47,168 nt of DNA, taken from assembly GCA_005880075.1 (NCBI GenBank), contig VBJT01000040.1, positions 1 to 47,168 on the forward strand. The letters are read 5' to 3'. Shown here in pieces: positions 39,702-47,168 of this stretch. Position 1 is the first letter of the stretch. Each line of letters starts with the position of its first letter. Made by a program: the position numbers and the translations under genes. Source of the stretch: Chloroflexota bacterium. GTDB taxonomy: Bacteria > Chloroflexota > Dehalococcoidia > SM23-28-2 > RBG-16-64-32. The notes beneath the pieces are model-generated. The model was not told where the DNA came from. It did not search any database and was given only the letters and a program-made list of their open reading frames with translations.

Positions 39702-41379
39702 TAAACGTTCTCGGCATCAACGCTAGCTTCCACGACAGTTCCGCGGCGCTCCTGAGAGATGGGATACCCGTCGCCGCCGCCGAAGAAGAGCGGTTCACTC
39801 GGATCAAACATGCCAAACGTCCAGTCCCATTCCTTTCGTACCAGCTGCCTTTCCACGCCATCGCCTACGTGCTGCAAGAGGCGGGCATAAACCTTCGCAA
39901 TGTCGATCGCATCGCCTACTCGTTTGATCCGTCAATCCTCCTCGATGGTCTGCAGCCCGAACTGATCTCGCTCCCGCTAGAGCCCTCTGCCCGGCCGCGC
40001 GATGATGGTCTCGAGCCCTGGGATCCTCTATTCCTAGCGGGCATCATTAACGCTCCGCGCTTCCTCTTGGACGACATTCCGCACAACCTGCAGCGCCTGC
40101 GCGGCGGGATCACTTCCTGGGACCAGTTGCCGCCGTTTCGGTTCCTCGACCATCACCTGTCGCATGCCGCCTCCGCCTATTACGTCTCTGGCTTTCCCGA
40201 GTCGGCGATCTTGACTCTCGATGGCCGTGGCGAAAAGGCAACTACGCTCTTCGCGGTTGGCCGGTCAGGGCAGATCGAGTCGCTCGAAGAAGTCCACTAC
40301 CCGCATTCACTCGGGCTGCTTTACGAGCATGTGACGGATTACCTCGGGTTCCTCAGAAGCAGCGACGAGTACAAGGTGATGGCCCTGGCCTGCGCCGGCT
40401 CTGGCTGCCTCGTCCGGCAATTCGAACGGCTCGTCGAACTCGGCGAAGGAGGGCAGTACCGGGTCACGTTCGCCGATCTGGAAGCCGAATTCGGGCCCCG
40501 GCGTCGCAAGGGCGAGCCTCTCGAGCAGCGACACTTCGACGTGGCCGCAGGCTTGCAGACCTTACTCGAGGAGACGGTACTTGAACTCGCTCGGCGGCTG
40601 CGCCAGCTCGCGCCTACGCGACGAGTCCGGTTTCAGCAATATCTTTGTGCAGCCGGCCGCCGGCGATGCCGGGACGGCCCTCGGCGCCGCCTATCTCATC
40701 GAGGCGGAGCACCGCCCGGACCTGCCCGGCCACCGGATGACGCACGCTTATCTTGGGCCGGGCTTTACGGACGAAGGGATCAGGGAAACGCTATTGCGGG
40801 CCAAGCTCGATTATGAAGAGCCTGTCGATCTGGCCGCCGCCGCCGCCAATCTGCTCGCAGAGGACAAGATCATCGGCTGGTTCCAGGGGCGAATGGAGTT
40901 CGGGCCGCGGGCCTTGGGTGCCCGCAGCATCGTCGCCTCACCGCGAGATCCAGATATGAAGGACCGCCTCAACGAGATAAAAGACCGAGAAGATTTTCGC
41001 CCCGTCGCGCCCGCTGTCCTGGTAGAGCGCGCGGCTGATTACTTCACGCCGGACGTCCCTTCGCCGTTCATGCTCTTCATTCACGATGTCCGAGAGGAGC
41101 GTAAGCACGAGATCCCGGCGGTGTGCCACTTCGACGGTTCTGCCCGCATCCAAACGGTATCGCGACAAGAATCGCCGATCTTTCATCGCCTGATCGAAGC
41201 GTTCGGCGAGTTGACGGGAACGCCCGTGGTTGTGAATACATCATTCAACACCCTCGGGAAGCCGATTGTATGCACTCCGGAAGATGCGCTGGTTTCTGCT
41301 GACAAAGCGGGCCGCATCAACGCCACCGGCGCCCCGCGAGTCTACGATGGCCGCATCAGGAGCCTGGGAAAGGCCCTGA
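39698..41379 (+). pseudogene. NodU/CmcH-type carbamoyltransferase, frame-broken
   Basis: Parts of one carbamoyltransferase lie in at least two frames. Frame 2 (39698 to about 40600) has NVLGINASFHDSSAALLRDG, FLDHHLSHAASAYYVSGFPE, SDEYKVMALA and AAGLQTLLEETVLELARRLR. Frame 0 (about 40610-41290) resumes SNIFVQPAAGDAGTALGAA, then FQGRMEFGPRALGARSIVA and VVVNTSFNTLGKPIVCTPEDAL. The segment that normally holds the GGVALNC motif is missing between them, about 25 codons. After CTPEDAL the frame breaks again; another frame ends TGA 41377-41379, which overlaps the next ATG (TGATG). The enzyme would carbamoylate a sugar hydroxyl with carbamoyl phosphate. Confidence 0.75.
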
Positions 41380-42323
41380 TGACGATAAGCTTGGTGGCAG
41401 GCGGCGCGGGGTTCATCGGCTCGAACCTGTGCGAAAGGCTCCTCGCAGCTGGTCATACCGTAGTCTGCTTCGACAACCTTCTCACGGGTCGCCGCCAAAA
41501 CATCGAGCACCTACATGCCCATCCCCGCTTTCGGTTGGCAGAACTCGATCCCGTCCATGATGATCTCGGTGCGTGGGCGCCGGTGCATCAGGTCTTCCAC
41601 CTCGCGAGCCCTGCCAGTCCGGCCGCTTACCTGCGATACCCGGTCGCAACGCTTAGGGTGAACGCAGAAGGAACACAACGACTGCTCGACTTCGCTGCCG
41701 AATGCGGTGCTCGCTTGCTCTATGCCAGCACGTCCGAAATCTACGGTGACCCGTTGGATCACCCTCAGCGCGAGGAGTCGTTCGGCCGGCTGAGTTCTAC
41801 TGGCCAGCGCTCTGTTTACCACGAGGGTAAGCGTTACGCCGAGGCGTTAACCATGGCGTATCGCATCTTCAACACGTATGGGCCGCGGTCGGACCCCGAT
41901 GACGGCAGGATAGTGCCGAAATTCATTCGCTGCGCGCTCACGCAGCAGCCAATCCCCGTTTACGGCGACGGCTCTCAAACTCGTTCCTTATGCTACATCG
42001 ACGACCTGGTCCAAGGCCTAATCGCGGCGATGGAATGGCCGGCAGCGAGCGGAGAGGTAATCAATCTCGGCAATCCCGAAGAACACAGTGTCCTGGAATA
42101 CGCCCAGATCATACGGAAGTTGACCGGCTCACACGCACCGATCGCATTTGTGGCGCCGCTCACCGACAACGAGCCCACAAGACGACGACCGGATATATCG
42201 AAGGCGGGCCGCTTGTTGGGCTGGGCGCCGCGTGTGGGCCTTGAGGAAGGCCTCCGCCTGACGATCGATTACGTCCGTCGCTCGCTGTCGTCAGAAGAAG
42301 TCGAGGTCGGCTCAGGCGTCTAA
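41379..42323 (+). CDS. UDP-glucuronate decarboxylase-like SDR, with an internal deletion
   Basis: A 314-residue extended SDR resembling UDP-glucuronate decarboxylase (UDP-xylose synthase). It has LVAGGAGFIGSNLCERLL, LLYASTSEIYGDPLDHPQRE, SVYHEGKRYAEALTMAY (YxxxK) and RIFNTYGPRSDPDDGR. Next to it is the gene for UDP-glucose dehydrogenase, which makes its substrate. Between LTMAY and RIFNTYG about 13 residues that usually stand there (a helix-strand with HGxDxRI) are missing, in frame. Unless compensated, this would remove part of the core sheet. The ATG at 41379 overlaps a TGA in another frame; the longer reading that fuses it to the carbamoyltransferase is probably an artefact. Confidence 0.78.
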   Translation: MTISLVAGGAGFIGSNLCERLLAAGHTVVCFDNLLTGRRQNIEHLHAHPRFRLAELDPVHDDLGAWAPVHQVFHLASPASPAAYLRYPVATLRVNAEGTQRLLDFAAECGARLLYASTSEIYGDPLDHPQREESFGRLSSTGQRSVYHEGKRYAEALTMAYRIFNTYGPRSDPDDGRIVPKFIRCALTQQPIPVYGDGSQTRSLCYIDDLVQGLIAAMEWPAASGEVINLGNPEEHSVLEYAQIIRKLTGSHAPIAFVAPLTDNEPTRRRPDISKAGRLLGWAPRVGLEEGLRLTIDYVRRSLSSEEVEVGSGV

Positions 42324-42325
42324 CC

Positions 42326-43720
42326 ATGGCGGGAGTCTGTGTGGTGGGGGCGGGGTACGTTGGGCTTGCCACGGCTGTCTGCCTGGCCGAACTAGGACAC
42401 AGCGTGAGCTGCGTCGAGATCGAGCAACGCCGGCTGTCCCTTCTGCGGCATGGCTGCGCTCCGATTCGCGAGCCAGGCTTGGAGGAGGCCCTCAAACGCC
42501 TTTCTAGAGCGGCGCGGCTTCGCTTCACGGGAAGCCACACAGACGCCTTAGCGGGCGTGTCCTTCACCGTCCTTGCAGTGAATACGCCGGCGGGAAGCAG
42601 AGGCGAGACGGACACCTCGTTCGTGGAAGACGCTCTCCGTGCAATTGGCAATCACATTCCGCGAGGAAGCGTGCTCCTGTTAAAAAGCACCGTGCCGCCC
42701 GGCACCGGCGATGCAATAGCAGCTAAAATGGCTCCCCGCGCCGTCGACGTTGTCTCGAATCCCGAGTTTTTGCGACAGGGCTCAGCCCTCGAGGATTTCA
42801 TGCGTCCCGATCGCATCGTTATCGGCGGCGATTCCGAAGCGGCGATGCGTGCCGTCCAGCGACTCTACTCGGGCATCCGGGCGCCGGTCTACTACTGCAG
42901 CCGGAGGTCGGCCGAAATGGCGAAGTATACGGCGAACGCTTTTCTTGCGGCGCGCATTTCACTCATCAACGAAGTGGCCGGGATCTGTGAATCGACGGGC
43001 GCGGACATAAACGAAGTCTCGGCCATCATCGGAGCGGACCGGCGAATCGGCCCTGCGTTTCTCGGCGCTGGTCTCGGCTGGGGTGGTTCCTGCCTCCCGA
43101 AAGACCTGACGGCGCTCATCGATACGGCCTCTCGTTACGGCCGCTCACACGACATGTTGGAAGCGGTCTACCGGGTAAACATCGGCCAGCGTGAGCTCGC
43201 CTGTCGCCATCTGGCCCTCGCAGGCGTCGGCCGGGAAGACCCGTCCGTCGCCGTCCTGGGGCTTGCCTTTAAGCCGAACACCGGAGACATTCGTGGTTCG
43301 CCGGCCCTCGAAATCATCGCTCACCTTCTCGAGGATGGCTTCCGGGTGACCGCCCACGACCCGGCTGCCATAGATGAGGCGAAGAGTGCGCTCCCCAACA
43401 TTCGCTACTGTTCGGACGCATATTCCGCAGCTAGGGGCAGTGACGCGGTGTTGCTCGCTACTGAATGGGAAACCTACCGCACCTTGGACTGGAATCGCAT
43501 CCGCCGTCTGATGCGCGGTAATACCATCGTGGATGGTCGGAACCTTCTGGATGGCAGCGGGCTAACCGAGGCGGGCTTCAACTACGTCGCGTTCGGCAAG
43601 CCAGTAGCCAACCGTTCAAAAGGTGACGCGGAAAGGGTGAGACCAATCGCCGAGCCGGTAGCTGCCGGAGGAGGAAGCAATGGCAACTCAGCCACGCGCG
43701 CAACCGAGAAGCAGCGTTAA
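42326..43720 (+). CDS. UDP-glucose 6-dehydrogenase
   Basis: A 464-residue UDP-glucose/GDP-mannose dehydrogenase. The N-terminal NAD motif is VCVVGAGYVGLATAVCLAEL, followed by NPEFLRQGSALEDFMRPDRI. The catalytic Cys is in GWGGSCLPKDLTALIDTA, and the C-terminal sugar-binding domain has GLAFKPNTGDIRGSPALEI. It oxidises UDP-glucose twice to UDP-glucuronate, the substrate for the neighbouring decarboxylase. The last 40 residues overlap the start of the radical SAM gene and are a basic extension. UDP-glucose specificity is favoured by context; GDP-mannose is possible. Confidence 0.9.
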   Translation: MAGVCVVGAGYVGLATAVCLAELGHSVSCVEIEQRRLSLLRHGCAPIREPGLEEALKRLSRAARLRFTGSHTDALAGVSFTVLAVNTPAGSRGETDTSFVEDALRAIGNHIPRGSVLLLKSTVPPGTGDAIAAKMAPRAVDVVSNPEFLRQGSALEDFMRPDRIVIGGDSEAAMRAVQRLYSGIRAPVYYCSRRSAEMAKYTANAFLAARISLINEVAGICESTGADINEVSAIIGADRRIGPAFLGAGLGWGGSCLPKDLTALIDTASRYGRSHDMLEAVYRVNIGQRELACRHLALAGVGREDPSVAVLGLAFKPNTGDIRGSPALEIIAHLLEDGFRVTAHDPAAIDEAKSALPNIRYCSDAYSAARGSDAVLLATEWETYRTLDWNRIRRLMRGNTIVDGRNLLDGSGLTEAGFNYVAFGKPVANRSKGDAERVRPIAEPVAAGGGSNGNSATRATEKQR

Positions 43721-44720
43721 CCTGCTCGAGCCTCCGCTTCCGAAGAGCATTCAGGTGGAGGTGACGGGCGCCTGCAACCTGCGATGTCGCATGTGCCTCG
43801 TGCGTTACCGGCCCGCCCTCGGCCGGGCCGCTTCAATGTCTTTCGACAAGTTCCGCAGCTTGCTGGATAACCTCCCCGACGTGCGCGTCGTAACCTTGCA
43901 GGGCTTAGGAGAACCTTTGATGGCGCCAGATCTCTTTCAAATGATCGACTATTGCAAAGGTCGCGGCATCTCCTGCGGGTTCAACTCCAACGCAACGCTA
44001 CTCACCAGGCAAATTTCGGAGCGGCTGGTTAGCTCAGGCCTCGACTGGCTTCATTTCTCGTTGGACGGCGCCTCACGAGAGACGTACGAATTCGTTCGCG
44101 ATCACGCCAACTGGGATGTGGTCGAGCGCAACATCACCCGCTTCGTCTCGCTCATGCGAGAGCGAAAAGCCGGGCGCCCTCAGCTCTCGCTCGTAATGGT
44201 GCTCATGCGCTTCAACTTCCGCGATCTACCCGCGGTTGTGCAGCGGGCCGCCGACTGGGGAATACCCCGGGTGCGCGCTCAGAACCTCTCGCACGATTTC
44301 TCGGACGCGCCTCAAAACGCCTATGAAGCGATCGCCGGGTTCGTCGAAGATCAGGCGCTTGTCGGCATGGCAAGCCCGGACGTCGAGGAGGTCCTCGCTG
44401 AGGCCCGACGAGTAGCGGCCCGGATGGGGGTCAGCCTGCGCCTGCCGAACATGCAAGAGCAAGCTGGGGAAGCACGCGTCGACGGCACCCGCGTCGCCTG
44501 CGACTGGCCTTGGCGCTCTTCCTATGTGACCCATGACGGTGTGGTCCAACCCTGCTGCATGGTAATGGGCTCGGACCGCGCGAAGCTGGGCTCGCTGAAC
44601 GATTCTTCGTTCGCCGAAATCTGGCACGAGGAGACTTACCGTCGCTTTCGAGAGGGCCTCATTAATGGCGACCCCCATCCCGTCTGTATCGGCTGTTCTG
44701 AATATCGCGGCACCTTTTGA
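43680..44720 (+). CDS. Radical SAM protein with SPASM-like C-terminus
   Basis: A 346-residue radical SAM enzyme. The cluster motif is TGACNLRCRMCLVRY (CxxxCxxC), and LQGLGEPLMAPDLF follows with the GGEP-like segment. The C-terminal region has Cys in VACDWPWRSSY, DGVVQPCCMVMG and HPVCIGCSEYRG, an SPASM-type auxiliary cluster. In glycan loci such enzymes can modify a sugar, a peptide or a lipid. The target is not determinable, and no precursor peptide is seen. GGAGGAGG lies before ATG 43680. It overlaps the UDP-glucose dehydrogenase gene by 41 bp and ends the plus-strand operon. Confidence 0.87.
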   Translation: MATQPRAQPRSSVNLLEPPLPKSIQVEVTGACNLRCRMCLVRYRPALGRAASMSFDKFRSLLDNLPDVRVVTLQGLGEPLMAPDLFQMIDYCKGRGISCGFNSNATLLTRQISERLVSSGLDWLHFSLDGASRETYEFVRDHANWDVVERNITRFVSLMRERKAGRPQLSLVMVLMRFNFRDLPAVVQRAADWGIPRVRAQNLSHDFSDAPQNAYEAIAGFVEDQALVGMASPDVEEVLAEARRVAARMGVSLRLPNMQEQAGEARVDGTRVACDWPWRSSYVTHDGVVQPCCMVMGSDRAKLGSLNDSSFAEIWHEETYRRFREGLINGDPHPVCIGCSEYRGTF

Positions 44721-44735
44721 GAGAACTCGCGGCCC

Positions 44736-45698
44736 TCAGATAAACAGGACCCGGAAACGCAGCGCGCCGCGTAGCCGCCAGTAGACTGAGAGTGGCGGGA
44801 TCAGCAGCGAGGTCAGCGCCATTTCGACAAGATGAATCGGTTGCTTTGTAGTGTGGCGAATGCGGCGGAAAAGAAATTCCATATACAGAAGCGCCCAGAT
44901 TCCGGCTGTGAGCATAGCGGTTAACGGAAGCCCAAATATGAGCAGCACCGGGACTATCGGCAGAAGCGCGAGCATCGCGTAGTAGTTCAGCGGTGGTCTC
45001 GCTTCTAGCTCTCGATATCGGTCAGGGTGCTTCTTGCAAATCAGGGCGTTGAACATGCTATACCGCTGCAGTCGCAGAGAGATGCCGAACGGCCCCGGGG
45101 GAGCCGGGTGCACTACAACGGCGTTCGGATTTCGCACGATCCACCCGCCGTCTTCTTCGATACGAAACTCCAGGTCGCTGATGCGTTCGAGGACGGACCG
45201 GCGGCAAAACGCATTGCAGGTGATGAAGCGCGCCCTCTCTAGATTCTTGACGTTTAGTTGAAAATCAGTCGGGGTGCCGTTCATCGGGACCACGACCTTG
45301 CCGGTCACTGCTGCTACCCGCCGGACCGAGAAAGGCCTCAGTCCCTCGCGTAGCCAGTCGTCTCCTTGCGGGTAAGCATCATCGTCGATGAACGCGATAA
45401 TCTCCCCCCGGGCATTTCGCCAGCCGGTGTTGCGTGCGGCGGCCGGCCCAGCCCGCGCTCCGGCAAGCGCAACCAGACGGATGCCCGTAGCCTGGGCCAT
45501 GTCTCGCACCAGGGCCGGGACTGTATCTCCGGCTGCGTCGTCAACGACGATGATCTCAAAGTCTTCGGATGGCATGTGCTGGCAGACCACACTCTTAAGG
45601 CATCGCTCGAGCAGTTCGTCTCGCCGGTATGTCGGGATCACTACCGAAACTAGCGGCGAACGTGATTGGCGGGCCCGCTCTGTTTTTTCCGGGTGCAA
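44736..45698 (-). CDS. GT2 glycosyltransferase with C-terminal membrane helices, internal deletion suspected
   Basis: A 320-residue GT-A family 2 transferase. It opens SPLVSVVIPTYRRDELLERC, then has IIVVDDAAGD and the metal-binding motif IIAFIDDDAYPQ. The later conserved block reads RRSVLERI-SDLEFRIEEDGG; in most relatives about 14 residues with GGFDE...WREDSDLE stand between RI and SDLE, so an in-frame loss is likely here. The C-terminal 90 residues hold two or three hydrophobic helices (YAMLALLPIVPVLLIFGLPL), which anchor it at the membrane. It is convergent with the radical SAM gene and faces away from the next GT2 gene. Confidence 0.8.
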   Translation of the reverse strand: MHPEKTERARQSRSPLVSVVIPTYRRDELLERCLKSVVCQHMPSEDFEIIVVDDAAGDTVPALVRDMAQATGIRLVALAGARAGPAAARNTGWRNARGEIIAFIDDDAYPQGDDWLREGLRPFSVRRVAAVTGKVVVPMNGTPTDFQLNVKNLERARFITCNAFCRRSVLERISDLEFRIEEDGGWIVRNPNAVVVHPAPPGPFGISLRLQRYSMFNALICKKHPDRYRELEARPPLNYYAMLALLPIVPVLLIFGLPLTAMLTAGIWALLYMEFLFRRIRHTTKQPIHLVEMALTSLLIPPLSVYWRLRGALRFRVLFI

Positions 45699-45981
45699 CT
45701 TTCTTGGCCTTACTTGAAGTCTAGTCGCGCCGGTGTTACACGAATGCTGCTATTACGCGACTTCCTATTGCATCGATACAACAGGAAGCTTGAGCCGGTC
45801 GGGTCCTCGGCTCTGGTGGTTACGCCAGGTTGTTCCGACTGTGTTGCGTTCGCTCTAAGCACGATTTCAACGCTGGAGCCGAGTATACGGACTTGTAACG
45901 GGCGCCTCGGCTTGTTTGATACTTCGCGAATCGTGGCCGCTGCTAGTATGGCGTAGCCCGACTTTAGTGCCAGACCGCTTT

Positions 45982-46821
45982 ATGGCGACCGCAGTTGACG
46001 TTCTTGTCCCGACGTTCAATAGACCTGCGTCGCTGGCCATTACGCTTACCTCTCTGGCATCGCAGTCCTTCCACGAATTTTGTGTCATCGTTTCCGATCA
46101 GACAGAGGAGTTTTCGGTCGACGAGCGCCCGGAAGTAAGGGGAGTACTCAGGATACTGGAAGCCAAGGGCGTCCCGGCTTACCTCCGAAGGAACCGTCCG
46201 CGTCGCGGCATGGCCGAGCAGCGTCAGTTCCTCCTCGAGCAGGCGATGGCTCCGTACGTCCTCTACCTGGACGATGATCTGGTCCTTGAAAGAGACGTTG
46301 TGGCGCGCCTGCAAGCCGCGATGATCGCCGAGCGATGTGGCTTCGTTGGCTCCGCGCCCATCGGCCTGAGCCACATCAACGATGTTCGGCTGCACGAGCA
46401 GGCCATCGAGTTCTGGGATGGCCCGGTGCTTCCGGAGGAGGTCACCTGGGAAGGGACGCGATGGCAGCGGCATCGTCTTCACAACGCGGCCAACATCTTT
46501 CACGTCGCACAGCGCCTGAGATTGACGCCCGAATGTCAGCGCTTGTACAAGGTTGCGTGGGTGGGTGGCTGCGTCCTGTTCGACCGCAGAGCGCTGCTAT
46601 CGGTCGGTGGCTTTTCCTTCTGGCGCGAGCTTCCCGAAGCGCACTGCGGGGAAGACGTGCTCGCGCAGTTGCGAGTCATGCGGCATTACGGCGGCTGCGC
46701 GGTTCTGCCCTCGGGTACGTACCATCTGGAATTGCCGACCACCCTGCCGGACCGCCGCATCAATGCACCGGAGCTGTTGCCGGTTGACGTTCCACTGAAG
46801 ACCACGATGATAGCCCAGTGA
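45982..46821 (+). CDS. GT2-family glycosyltransferase
   Basis: A 279-residue GT-A fold protein. VDVLVPTFNRPASLAITLTS is the typical N-terminus, PYVLYLDDDLVLERDVVARL the DxD-containing metal motif, and VGGCVLFDRRALLSVGGFSF the acceptor-side block with the GG-F signature. Here that block is intact, in contrast to the neighbouring GT2 gene. No membrane segment is seen. The specificity is unknown. ATG 45982 matches the family start; the long upstream frame is not supported. The 283-bp gap before it (45699-45981) holds no gene that I recognise and is probably a divergent promoter region. Its 3' end overlaps the opposite GT9 gene by 62 bp. Confidence 0.87.
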   Translation: MATAVDVLVPTFNRPASLAITLTSLASQSFHEFCVIVSDQTEEFSVDERPEVRGVLRILEAKGVPAYLRRNRPRRGMAEQRQFLLEQAMAPYVLYLDDDLVLERDVVARLQAAMIAERCGFVGSAPIGLSHINDVRLHEQAIEFWDGPVLPEEVTWEGTRWQRHRLHNAANIFHVAQRLRLTPECQRLYKVAWVGGCVLFDRRALLSVGGFSFWRELPEAHCGEDVLAQLRVMRHYGGCAVLPSGTYHLELPTTLPDRRINAPELLPVDVPLKTTMIAQ

Positions 46822-47168
46822 TCCAACCGATGTCGTCAAGGAGGCGGCTCGCGGTGTGAGTCACATGCTCAATGCTCACCTCGTCCACGAAGCAGGCGTC
46901 GTGCGCGCAGGTTTGCGTTTTGTCGCGCGCGAAATCCGCTGCGATGTGCGCGCCGCAGAGAGGGCAGTGCGTTTGCCAGGAGACGACCGCGCGATGGCGA
47001 CTCCTTCCCGGGGGCGCGCCGTTAACGAAGTTCCCGCACCAATAGATCCCGACGGCCGGTGTATCAGCAGCAATCGCCAAGTGCAACGGGCCGCTGTCAT
47101 TGGAGATAACGATTGAGGCTGACGAGAGCAGCCCTAGGAGACCACCCAGCGCTAGCTCGCCGCTCAAA
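46760..47168 (-). CDS. GT9 heptosyltransferase-like protein, C-terminal part
   Basis: The gene runs off the right edge; 136 codons of its C-terminal domain are present. LLGLLSSASIVISNDSGPLH followed by LAIAADTPAVGIYWCGN is the ADP-heptose-binding box of family 9, with the DSGPxH signature intact. A Cys-rich segment follows: THCPLCGAHIAADFARDKTQ and CAHDACFVDEVSI, which resembles the Cys-x2-Cys tails of some GT9 proteins. It is the second GT9 in the locus, which strengthens the case for a heptose-containing glycan. The N-terminal domain cannot be seen. Confidence 0.83.
   Translation of the reverse strand, partial: LSGELALGGLLGLLSSASIVISNDSGPLHLAIAADTPAVGIYWCGNFVNGAPPGRSRHRAVVSWQTHCPLCGAHIAADFARDKTQTCAHDACFVDEVSIEHVTHTASRLLDDIGWITGLSSWSSVERQPATAPVH

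Noticed and set aside
40581..42323. One 580-residue carbamoyltransferase-SDR fusion protein
   Set aside because: The joining residues match neither family, and a TGA overlapping the SDR's ATG in another frame fits normal gene coupling. Two genes joined by a frame error are more likely.
45666..45956. 96-residue frame in the gap between the two GT2 genes
   Set aside because: No ribosome site, no domain, and it starts inside the opposite GT2 gene. Treated as non-coding.
1..47168. CRISPR array, insertion sequence, integron or prophage
   Set aside because: No evenly spaced repeats, transposase, integrase or phage structural proteins were found by reading.

Overview
This 47 kb window is a GC-rich bacterial chromosome segment, probably assembled from a metagenome. 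Gene content and style suggest an uncultured member of the Chloroflexota, perhaps Dehalococcoidia or SAR202-like. The reasons are a class III cyclase fused to an alpha/beta hydrolase, many lone one-domain enzymes, frequent GTG/TTG starts, several start codons lying 6-7 nt behind a TAnnnT hexamer, a nickel superoxide dismutase, and scattered complex I genes. The assignment is inference; there is no rRNA or tRNA here to test it.

Region 1 (1-10.2 kb). An ArsR regulator with the end of an SRPBCC/AHSA1 gene, a YjbR-like protein, then nuoB standing alone. A degenerate hydrolase-adenylate cyclase fusion follows, overlapping a broken thioredoxin-like gene whose CxxC position reads TGA-x-x-Cys. Next come the divergent pair sodX/sodN (signal-peptidase-like maturase and Ni-SOD), an MMPL exporter, and nuoI-nuoG.

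Region 2 (10.2-32.5 kb) is mostly single metabolic and housekeeping genes: a LON-domain protein, a zinc alcohol dehydrogenase, a lone GspE/CpaF-like ATPase, a HAD phosphatase, a rhodanese, DinB, a D-2-hydroxyacid dehydrogenase and pyrE with a promoter and attenuator-like hairpin. Then come the methylmalonyl-CoA mutase large subunit, a split ADP-forming acyl-CoA synthetase, two disrupted genes (SnoaL-like and BNR-repeat), a cysteine desulfurase, a 2H phosphoesterase, a metallo-beta-lactamase protein with a clear terminator, dUTPase, a J-domain/membrane/FKBP fusion, DUF2330 and PRC-barrel proteins.

Region 3 (32.5-47.2 kb) is a surface-glycan locus. One tightly overlapping plus-strand operon (32.9-44.7 kb) encodes a broken glycosyltransferase, a GT4-GmhA fusion, an SDR, GmhB, HldE, a GT9 heptosyltransferase, a NodU/CmcH carbamoyltransferase, a UDP-glucuronate decarboxylase, a UDP-glucose dehydrogenase and a radical SAM/SPASM protein. 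Two GT2 genes and a partial GT9 follow. Together they should make an ADP-heptose donor and UDP-glucuronate/UDP-xylose, and build and carbamoylate a heptose-containing glycan. HldD, the last ADP-heptose step, is not in the window.

A recurring oddity is the loss of short conserved segments or single bases from otherwise well-kept genes (3.1, 22.3, 23.25, 33.56, 40.6, 41.29, 41.86 and 45.18 kb). This may be real decay or an assembly artefact, and it decides how several genes should be read. A small palindromic repeat occurs three times (0.9, 10.2 and 20.7 kb). No CRISPR array, insertion sequence, prophage or RNA gene was recognised.
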